A DNA stretch of 5,903 nucleotides from Ruminococcus sp. (GTDB lineage Bacteria; Bacillota; Clostridia; Oscillospirales; Ruminococcaceae), in assembly GCA_003446315.1 (NCBI GenBank), contig DMBA01000269.1:9023-14925 (forward strand), in the 5' to 3' direction. Position 1 is the stretch's first letter. Every line of letters starts with the position of its first letter. Shown here one piece after another: positions 1 through 4,569 of the stretch. The position numbers were made by a program, and so were the translations under genes. The notes beneath the pieces were generated by a model. The model saw nothing but the letters and a program-made list of their open reading frames with translations, ran no database searches and was not told the origin of the DNA.

Positions 1-297
1 ATCACGTTCTACGGCACACAGGATAGCTGGAATGCCGTTGAGAGAGATCCGGATGATGCGTTCCTGAATCGTGCAAACATGGTCTTTGATCCGAACGGCG
101 GCGATCCGGAAGATGTGATCGGCGATATCAACGGGGACGGTACCTGCGACAAGGCTGATGCAGCATTGCTGCTGAACTGGCTCATCGCAAAGCCGGATAC
201 CACCCTTGCAAACTGGAAAGCCGGCGATCTGAATGATGACGGCAAACTGAATGCGGCCGATCTGACATTGCTCAAAAGCAATATCCTGAACAAATAA
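1..297 (+). CDS. C-terminal part of a dockerin-containing (cellulosomal) protein, 5' end outside the window
   Basis: Frame 1 is open from the first base to TAA at 295-297, giving 98 visible residues. Residues about 41-97 form a type I dockerin with two calcium-binding repeats. The first loop is DINGDGTCDKAD (42-53), with Asp/Asn at loop positions 1, 3, 5, 9 and 12. The second is DLNDDGKLNAAD (76-87) with the same pattern. Each is followed by a Leu-rich helix, and a PDTTLANWKAG linker joins them, a style I associate with Ruminococcus dockerins. Dockerins bind cohesins on scaffoldins, so the protein is probably a secreted cellulosome component, typically a glycoside hydrolase, esterase or carbohydrate-binding protein. 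The 40 residues before the dockerin, including a DPDDAFLNRANMVFDP stretch and an acidic Gly/Pro-rich linker, are too few to name the catalytic domain. An ATG at 79 lies inside the open frame and is not the gene start. Confidence 0.93.
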   Translation: MTFYGTQDSWNAVERDPDDAFLNRANMVFDPNGGDPEDVIGDINGDGTCDKADAALLLNWLIAKPDTTLANWKAGDLNDDGKLNAADLTLLKSNILNK

Positions 298-307
298 TAT
301 GCATCCA

Positions 308-344
308 AAACGTCGTTTGCAGCAATGCAGACGGCGTTTTTTTT
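308..344 (+). terminator. Intrinsic terminator of the dockerin gene
   Basis: A 13-bp stem pairs AAACGTCGTTTGC (308-320) with GCAGACGGCGTTT (327-339), including two G-U pairs. The loop is AGCAAT, and an unbroken T run (337-344) follows. It begins 10 bases after the stop codon, so the dockerin gene is transcriptionally closed from what follows. Confidence 0.92.
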
Positions 345-402
345 GGCGCTGCGGGGGGGAACATCATAGACTGATCCTATCACCCGCAATGGATTTTTCG
401 CA

Positions 403-432
403 TTGGACAGATCGCACTTTCCGTGATATAAT
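403..432 (+). promoter_or_regulatory. Sigma-A promoter for a small orphan transcript
   Basis: The -35 is TTGGAC (403-408). After an 18-base spacer comes a perfect -10, TATAAT (427-432), preceded by an extended -10 TGA (424-426). The expected start site is about 438-440. No large gene follows, only the small ORF at 464 and a terminator at 668-705. Its -10/start region closely resembles that of the promoter at 759-787. Confidence 0.8.
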
Positions 433-463
433 AAAGCCATACCAAACGAAAGGAGCTGTACAA

Positions 464-550
464 ATGAGGAAAAGCGTTGATCCGGAACAGCATTTGATCT
501 GTACCATGTATATTTGTACAGAGCGAATGCGGCACACAGAACGATGTTGA
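464..550 (+). CDS. Possible 28-residue small protein or leader peptide
   Basis: This ATG-to-TGA frame has a well-placed Shine-Dalgarno, AAAGGAG (449-455), eight bases before ATG, and lies about 25 bases after a predicted transcription start. Those two facts are the main support. The peptide starts MRKSVDPEQHL, has no signal peptide or membrane segment, and is Cys/Met/Arg-rich. Its cysteines are at residues 13, 18 and 28 (a CX4C pair plus the last residue), all encoded by TGT. I do not recognise a family. The start codon lies in the perfect inverted repeat 456-465/512-521, so translation could be gated by RNA folding. A Cys-sensing leader peptide is conceivable next to cysteine ligase genes, but a separate terminator and promoter stand between, so this is weak. 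It may also be a chance frame inside an RNA gene. Confidence 0.4.
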   Translation: MRKSVDPEQHLICTMYICTERMRHTERC

Positions 551-667
551 AGCTTGAATTTGCCTAAGATAAGACCTCCTATTTTTTTGCTGCGATCCGA
601 AGAACAGATGCTTTGTGCGGAATGGCTCATTCGCCTGCACACACGGCATCATCAAACCGGAATACGG

Positions 668-705
668 ATCCGCCTGAGCTTCCATTCGGTTCAGGCGGAT
701 TTTTT
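668..705 (+). terminator. Intrinsic terminator of the small transcript
   Basis: A perfect 10-bp stem pairs ATCCGCCTGA (668-677) with TCAGGCGGAT (691-700), followed by a T tract (700-705). The 13-base loop can be closed further by G-C and G-U pairs. It ends about 50 bases before the -35 of the next promoter, separating the small transcript from the ligase operon. Confidence 0.9.
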
Positions 706-758
706 ATACCATAAACGCATAAATTTTATGTGTAATCAAATAAATTTTCAAATTCCTA

Positions 759-787
759 TTGACTCTATATGAAAAATGTGTTATAAT
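759..787 (+). promoter_or_regulatory. Sigma-A promoter of the ligase/amidotransferase operon
   Basis: The -35 is TTGACT (759-764), the spacer is 17 bases, and the -10 is a perfect TATAAT (782-787) with an extended -10 TGT (779-781). The start site is predicted near 793-795, inside the palindrome at 792-808. The flanking upstream DNA (707-758) is very AT-rich and may act as an UP element. Confidence 0.88.
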
Positions 788-791
788 AAAG

Positions 792-808
792 CATACCAAG
801 TCGGTATG
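792..808 (+). promoter_or_regulatory. Candidate operator: palindrome over the transcription start
   Basis: CATACC-AAGTC-GGTATG is a perfect 6-bp inverted repeat with a 5-base centre, beginning four bases after the -10. Its position suits a repressor site. The ATACC...AGTCGGTAT pattern resembles half-sites of Rrf2-family regulators (IscR/CymR type, often linked to cysteine or Fe-S metabolism). That family match is inference from memory. A short RNA hairpin at the 5' end of the mRNA is the alternative reading. Confidence 0.5.
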
Positions 809-842
809 AAAAGAAATGATGCTGAATATTGAGGTGAGAATC

Positions 843-2225
843 ATGGATCCTACGCTCAGACAAGCAATCTATGACAAATATATCGCTCCGACACAAAAGC
901 AAAGACCGGACTATATCGGCGTTGAAATCGAAATGCCGGTTGTGAATCTTGCAAATGAACCTGTTGACGAAACGGTTGCGCTTGCGGCAGCGGAGCAGTT
1001 TGCAGCACATTTCGGATTTCAGATTACCGGACGGGACGCGGACGGCAACTTCACTTCCGCGCAGGACAGCAAAACAGGGGATATCCTCTCTTTTGACTGC
1101 TGTTATTCCAATCTGGAGCTGTCATTTGGCAAGGCACACGGTCTGCTGGAGATCAAAGAATGCTTTGAAACATATGTTCGCTTTCTGAACAGAGAATTAC
1201 GCAAAAGCAATTATACCCTCACCGGCATGGGCGTTCATCCCAATGCCAATATCAACCGCAATCAGCCGATCCAGAATGAACGCTACCGGATGCTGTATCA
1301 CTATCTGCATTCCTATCCGCAGCATACGGATGAAGTCGCAATGTGCTTTCATCAGCGGCCGGATTTCGGTACCTTCACAAGCGCATCACAGGTGCAGCTC
1401 GATGTCGGGTTTGAGGATCTGACGGATGTCATCAATGTGTTCGGACTGCTCGAACCCTATAAGTCGCTGCTGTTTGCGAATTCCTATCTGCCGGATTATC
1501 CGGATTATCTCTGCGTGCGGAATATGCTCTGGGAACGCAGCATGCAGGGATATAATCCGCACAATGTCGGCATGTTTGAAAAAGAGATCACAACGATCGA
1601 CGAGCTGATCGACTATATCGGCACACAGTCGATCTACTGTGCAATGCGTGACGGAAAATATATTGATTTTACGCCGGTTCCGGTCGATCAGTATTTTTCG
1701 CAGGATACGATCGAGGGCGAATATTTTGACGGGGAACGCTATCAGAAGATCGTCTTCACGCCGGAGATCGGGGATCTGGAATATCTGCGCACATTCAAAT
1801 TTGAGGATCTCACGTTCCGCGGTACGATCGAATACAGAAGCGCTTGCTGTCAGCCGCTTTCTGAGGCACTGACCGTTGCTGCGTTTCATACCGGTCTGAA
1901 AGAACGGCTGCCGGAACTGAAAGAACTGCTGGAAAAAGATACCGTCATCTATACACACGGCTTCAATGCGGCAGAGCTGCAAAAGCTGCTCTCGAAGCGC
2001 AAAAAACCATATTTTATACAGGATGCACTGATCGAACATCAGCTTGTCCGTATTCTGGATCTGGCATCAGACGGGCTGAAACAGCGCGGTCTGGGTGAGG
2101 ATGCTTTGCTTGCGCCGCTTTATGACCGCGCAAAAAGGCATACCAATCCCGCAAATGAAATGCTCAGCGGAATGGAGAACGGTGTGCCGCTGAGAAGCTA
2201 TATTGAACAATATGCTGCGATTTGA
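843..2225 (+). CDS. Glutamate-cysteine ligase-like enzyme, GCS2 family (EgtA/plant-type)
   Basis: This 460-residue cytosolic protein resembles the GCS2 family, which joins the gamma-carboxyl of glutamate to cysteine or another amine using ATP. Visible landmarks are GVEIEMP (26-32, the early acidic Gx(E/V)E motif), a D85...YSNLELS stretch (to 94), GMGVHPNANI (128-137), TSASQVQLDV (179-188, the family's S-x-Q-x-x-D signature), and IEYRSACCQP (329-338) near the C-terminus. The length suits the EgtA/plant-type subfamily. I chose ATG 843 because GAGGTGAG (831-838) lies just before it; an in-frame ATG at 816 would add nine residues and has only a weak RBS. It is the first gene of an operon whose next member is a second ligase of another family, nine bases downstream. 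Glutamate is the expected donor, but the acceptor is unproven because family members vary in substrate. Confidence 0.85.
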   Translation: MDPTLRQAIYDKYIAPTQKQRPDYIGVEIEMPVVNLANEPVDETVALAAAEQFAAHFGFQITGRDADGNFTSAQDSKTGDILSFDCCYSNLELSFGKAHGLLEIKECFETYVRFLNRELRKSNYTLTGMGVHPNANINRNQPIQNERYRMLYHYLHSYPQHTDEVAMCFHQRPDFGTFTSASQVQLDVGFEDLTDVINVFGLLEPYKSLLFANSYLPDYPDYLCVRNMLWERSMQGYNPHNVGMFEKEITTIDELIDYIGTQSIYCAMRDGKYIDFTPVPVDQYFSQDTIEGEYFDGERYQKIVFTPEIGDLEYLRTFKFEDLTFRGTIEYRSACCQPLSEALTVAAFHTGLKERLPELKELLEKDTVIYTHGFNAAELQKLLSKRKKPYFIQDALIEHQLVRILDLASDGLKQRGLGEDALLAPLYDRAKRHTNPANEMLSGMENGVPLRSYIEQYAAI

Positions 2226-2234
2226 GGTGAATGT

Positions 2235-3374
2235 ATGAGCAGCCATTTATTTGAAGGAAAATTCGGCATTGAGCGCGAAACGCTTCGTGTGGACGGCTTT
2301 GGCAGACTTGCACAGACACCGCATCCGTTCGGCGATGATCCGCACATCACAAGAGATTTCTGTGAAAATCAGATCGAATTGGTCACGCCGCCCTGCAGCA
2401 GCATTGAGGAAGCACTCACTGCACTCGAAGAACTGGATGCCCATGTGCGGGATGTCCTTGCGGCACAGGGAGAGCACCTCTGGCTTTACAGCAATCCGCC
2501 GCATATTGAAAGCGCGGATGAGATCCCGATTGCTGCTTTTACCGGCGAACATACTGAAAAGCGGCGCTACCGTGAGTATCTGGAACAGAAATACGGCAAA
2601 AAACTGATGCTCTTTTCCGGCATCCACTTCAATTTTTCCTTTTCCGATGCATGTCTGAACGAGCTGAATACTGCGCAGGAAGATCCGCGCAGCTTTCGGG
2701 ATGCGCTCTATCTGCGGCTGTATCAGCAGTTGCTGCGGCATAGCTGGCTGCTTGTCATGCTGACTGCCGCAAGCCCCTATTATGATGCATCGCTGGATCA
2801 TTCCGGCGAAAGCGGGATCATAAAAAGCAAATATTGCTCCATGCGCAACAGCGAACGCGGCTATTGGAATCCGTATCTGCCGCTGCTCGATCACCGGAAT
2901 CTGCATACCTTTACCGACAGCATCCGGAAATATATCCGTGCCGGATTGCTGTATTCCGTGAGTGAGCTGTATCTTCCGGTCAGACTGAAACCACGCGGCA
3001 CAAATTCGCTGGAAAGCCTTTCCGAAAACGGCGTTGACCACATCGAACTGCGGATGTTTGATCTCAATCCGGATGCGCCGCTTGGTATTGATGCGCGGGA
3101 TCTGCAATTTGCACATTTGCTGATGCTTTATCTGCTTTCGCTTCCGGAAGTTGATTTTACACCGCAAATGCAGACGGAAGCCATCCGGAATCATAAAAAT
3201 GCCGCGCTCGCAGAACCGGATGCCGCATTGTGTGAACAGGCAGATGCGATCCTGCATAAAATGGAAGTGTATTTTTCGGATGACGAAGAAGCACAAAATG
3301 TGATCGAATTTGAAAAAAACAAACGAAATCAGCCACGGACATACAGCAGCGTCTGCCGCTGTATCAACAGATGA
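2235..3374 (+). CDS. gshA: GshA-type glutamate-cysteine ligase, short form
   Basis: This 379-residue protein resembles the enterobacterial GshA / GshF N-terminal family, which makes gamma-glutamylcysteine from Glu, Cys and ATP in the cytosol. Matching blocks are GIERETLRVD (11-20), ITRDFCENQIELVTP (38-52, with acidic metal/substrate residues D41 and E48), FSGIHFNFSF (127-136) and HIELRMFDLNP (269-279). All follow the E. coli GshA order. It is about 100-140 residues shorter than E. coli GshA (about 518) because the region after the last motif is reduced; the frame is intact, so I read it as a compact form, not a pseudogene. There is no ATP-grasp (GshB) domain. ATG 2235 is preceded by GAGG (2224-2227), which overlaps the upstream stop, implying coupled translation. 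ATG 2231 is out of frame. A different acceptor amine is possible given the tandem ligase. Confidence 0.87.
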   Translation: MSSHLFEGKFGIERETLRVDGFGRLAQTPHPFGDDPHITRDFCENQIELVTPPCSSIEEALTALEELDAHVRDVLAAQGEHLWLYSNPPHIESADEIPIAAFTGEHTEKRRYREYLEQKYGKKLMLFSGIHFNFSFSDACLNELNTAQEDPRSFRDALYLRLYQQLLRHSWLLVMLTAASPYYDASLDHSGESGIIKSKYCSMRNSERGYWNPYLPLLDHRNLHTFTDSIRKYIRAGLLYSVSELYLPVRLKPRGTNSLESLSENGVDHIELRMFDLNPDAPLGIDARDLQFAHLLMLYLLSLPEVDFTPQMQTEAIRNHKNAALAEPDAALCEQADAILHKMEVYFSDDEEAQNVIEFEKNKRNQPRTYSSVCRCINR

Positions 3375-3385
3375 AGGAAGGTGGG
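3375..3385 (+). promoter_or_regulatory. Ribosome binding site fixing the amidotransferase start
   Basis: AGGAAGGTGGG lies 4-8 bases before ATG 3390. A GTG at 3381 in the same frame sits inside this purine block and would be a poor start. It would also place three extra residues before the Cys that must be N-terminal in class II amidotransferases. Confidence 0.75.
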
Positions 3386-3389
3386 AAAT

Positions 3390-4148
3390 ATGTGCGAGCT
3401 GCTCGGCTTCACATCATCCAAAAAAACGGATGTTTCTGCATATCTGAAAGCATTTTATGCGCACAGCGTCACAAATCCGCACGGCTGGGGCATGATGTAT
3501 GAGGATGGCGTAAGGGTGATCCTGCGCGAAGCCGTCAGCGCAAACGAAAGCACATTTCTCGCTGATTTTGTGGATGCCATGCAGCCGCAAAATATGCTGC
3601 TGGCACATATCCGCTATGCAACGGTCGGCAGGATCAGAGAGGAAAACTGCCATCCGTTCAGCGGCATGGATGATTCCGGCAGAGAGTGGACGATGATCCA
3701 CAACGGCACGATCTTTCACGGTGAACATAATTACCGCTATGCAGCGCAGCAGCAGGGCGATACCGATTCCGAACGCTTTTTTCTCTCCTTGCTGGATGCG
3801 GTCAATCATCAGCTTTCCGGCGGCATTCCGACGGAACGCGAACGCTTTGAAGCGGTCAACCGGTTCATTATTGACCATGCGCCGCGCAATAAACTGAATC
3901 TGATGATCTATGACGGGGATCTGCTCTATGTCCATAAAAATCTGAAAAATACACTGTGCTTCAAGCGGCTGGAAAACGGGATTGTTTTTTCGACCAAGCC
4001 ACTCGACAGCGGCATCTGGGTCCCGTTTCCGATGACACAGGTCATCGCATTCCGGAACGGTCAGGAAGTGTTCCGCGGCGACCGGCACAAAGGCGTTTTT
4101 GTCCCGCCGCTGAATTATATCACCGTCAATGATGCAATGTATATCTGA
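3390..4148 (+). CDS. Class II glutamine amidotransferase-type protein (EgtC/YafJ-like), stand-alone
   Basis: This 252-residue Ntn-hydrolase-fold protein begins Met-Cys-Glu-Leu-Leu-Gly-Phe; removal of Met exposes Cys2 as the nucleophile. Other family landmarks are NPHGWG (29-34), AHIRYATVG (72-80), NCHPF (86-90), the oxyanion-hole segment IHNGT (103-107) and GDTDSE (123-128). It has no synthetase or sugar-isomerase domain, so it is of the stand-alone kind like EgtC, which hydrolyses a gamma-glutamyl amide in ergothioneine biosynthesis, or the uncharacterised YafJ group. It starts 15 bases after the GshA-type gene and is presumably co-transcribed. This context points to hydrolysis or transfer of a gamma-glutamyl bond made by the two upstream ligases. 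That role is inference, and true glutaminase activity with an ammonia acceptor elsewhere is the alternative. No clear intrinsic terminator follows. Confidence 0.88.
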   Translation: MCELLGFTSSKKTDVSAYLKAFYAHSVTNPHGWGMMYEDGVRVILREAVSANESTFLADFVDAMQPQNMLLAHIRYATVGRIREENCHPFSGMDDSGREWTMIHNGTIFHGEHNYRYAAQQQGDTDSERFFLSLLDAVNHQLSGGIPTERERFEAVNRFIIDHAPRNKLNLMIYDGDLLYVHKNLKNTLCFKRLENGIVFSTKPLDSGIWVPFPMTQVIAFRNGQEVFRGDRHKGVFVPPLNYITVNDAMYI

Positions 4149-4211
4149 GCACAAAAACCGGATCACTGCACGGTCGGCTGTGTCCGCGCTGTCCGATCCT
4201 GCTGAATCAGT

Positions 4212-4231
4212 TTTTCAAAAAAATTTGAAAA
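4212..4231 (+). repeat. AT-rich perfect inverted repeat upstream of the T-box promoter
   Basis: TTTTCAAA (4212-4219) and TTTGAAAA (4224-4231) are perfect inverted arms around AAAA. It ends four bases before the -35. A second small palindrome, CAAATTTG (4246-4253), lies in the promoter spacer and shares the CAAA/TTTG halves. The repeat could be an operator, an UP element or a weak transcription stop. Confidence 0.4.
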
Positions 4232-4235
4232 GGGC

Positions 4236-4264
4236 TTGACAAATGCAAATTTGTATGCTATAAT
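4236..4264 (+). promoter_or_regulatory. Consensus sigma-A promoter of the T-box transcript
   Basis: TTGACA (4236-4241), a 17-base spacer and TATAAT (4259-4264) form a perfect consensus pair, with an extended -10 TGC (4256-4258). Transcription should begin near 4271. Such a strong promoter suits control by premature termination in the leader. Confidence 0.93.
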
Positions 4265-4270
4265 TCCAAC

Positions 4271-4544
4271 CATAAAGCTATGAGGAAGACAAGCAAAGTG
4301 CTGTCAATGTGTGCAGAGAGCCGGCGGATGGTGTGAGCCGGTCACAAACAGAACTGCGTATCCCTTCTGAGCCGGAGTGCTGAACAAACAGTAAGTGCTC
4401 CCGTGATTCTGCGTCAAGGAATAGGGCTTGCTGGAGCCTGAAGCGGTGTTACGCAATAGCGGCACAATTTGAGTGGTACCGCGGGTATTTGTCAAAAATG
4501 CTCGTCTCAAAGAACAATTCTTTGAGACGGGCTTTTTATTTTAT
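4271..4544 (+). promoter_or_regulatory. T-box riboswitch leader
   Basis: A T-box binds a specific uncharged tRNA and lets transcription continue when its amino acid is scarce. The conserved T-box is GAGTGGTACCGCGGGTA (4471-4487). Stem I shows AGAGAG (4315-4320), a distal CCGG...CCGG helix (4321-4324/4338-4341) around GGATGGTGTGAG, and a base pairing of GAAG (4285-4288) with CTTC (4364-4367). A later GAAC...AGTAA segment (4383-4395) resembles the usual stem II S-turn. The antiterminator folds well: TTTGAG (4468-4473) with CTCAAA (4506-4511), bulge TGGTACC (4474-4480), and a ten-pair helix 4481-4490/4496-4505. It excludes the terminator stem. The specifier region after GAA (4351-4353) is CTGCGTATCC: CTG (Leu) is the canonical position, with TGC, GTA, TAT and ATC as alternatives. 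TGGT predicts a tRNA with discriminator A, which fits Leu, Ile, Val or Tyr but not the usual U of tRNA-Cys. Confidence 0.95.
4500..4542 (+). terminator. T-box regulatory terminator
   Basis: A 15-bp stem pairs GCTCGTCTCAAAGAA (4500-4514) with TTCTTTGAGACGGGC (4518-4532). The loop is three bases and a T-rich tail runs 4533-4542. Its 5' arm overlaps the 3' half of the antiterminator (4496-4511), so the two structures are mutually exclusive. Confidence 0.93.
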
Positions 4545-4569
4545 CATTTTTTATAAAGGAGCGATTGTA

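Larger units (their letters stand above)
439..706 (+). ncRNA. Putative structured small transcript of about 265 nt, family unknown
   Basis: The unit is bounded by a good promoter and a strong terminator and contains no long reading frame in the sense direction. Several pairings suggest structure. CTGTACAAAT (456-465) is perfectly complementary to ATTTGTACAG (512-521). CTGTAC (499-504) can compete for GTACAG (516-521). A nested hairpin has stems 607-611/646-650, 615-618/637-640 and 620-624/628-632. GATCCG (594-599) can close against CGGATC (665-670), which overlaps the first bases of the terminator stem. I looked for tmRNA, RNase P, SRP RNA and common riboswitch signatures and found none; 6S RNA could not be excluded. 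It could be a regulatory RNA, an mRNA for the 28-residue peptide at 464-550, or both. Transcript ends are inferred. Confidence 0.5.

Noticed and set aside
299..550. Longer sense frame starting at 299 that ends with the small ORF
   Set aside because: It runs through a strong terminator and a promoter, has no RBS at 299, and its N-terminal part is the translation of the terminator hairpin. Only the portion from 464 has start signals.
480..615. Diverged direct repeat (GATCCG...GAACAG...TTTG at 480-497 and 594-615)
   Set aside because: Matches are short blocks separated by gaps and do not extend outside; chance similarity is likely.
554..772. Sense frame of 72 codons across the second terminator
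   Set aside because: No RBS, crosses a terminator and the next promoter's -35, and its composition is not protein-like.
2247..3296. Long antisense open frame (349 codons) opposite the GshA-type gene, with similar ones at 1386-2039, 3414-4166 and 4693-5886
   Set aside because: Each lies wholly opposite a gene with recognisable conserved motifs, has no RBS or promoter of its own, and translates to low-complexity Ile/Arg/Phe/Cys-rich sequence typical of the complement of biased codons.
843..4148. Ergothioneine biosynthesis operon (egtA-egtC)
   Set aside because: The ligase and amidohydrolase classes match, but no egtB sulfoxide synthase, egtD methyltransferase or egtE lyase is present, a GshA-type ligase is added, and the likely host is an obligate anaerobe where the oxygen-dependent EgtB step is unlikely.
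4149..4215. Intrinsic terminator after the amidotransferase gene
   Set aside because: GGATC/GATCC and CTGAATCAG followed by five T were considered. The stems are short or have large loops and are not directly followed by a U tract, so I do not call a terminator. The operon may end less efficiently or by another mechanism.
4355..4357. Cysteine specifier (TGC) for the T-box, linking it to the upstream cysteine ligase genes
   Set aside because: Attractive by context, but TGGT in the T-box pairs with a discriminator A, whereas tRNA-Cys normally has U, and the codon is shifted one base from the canonical position after GAA. Kept only as an alternative.
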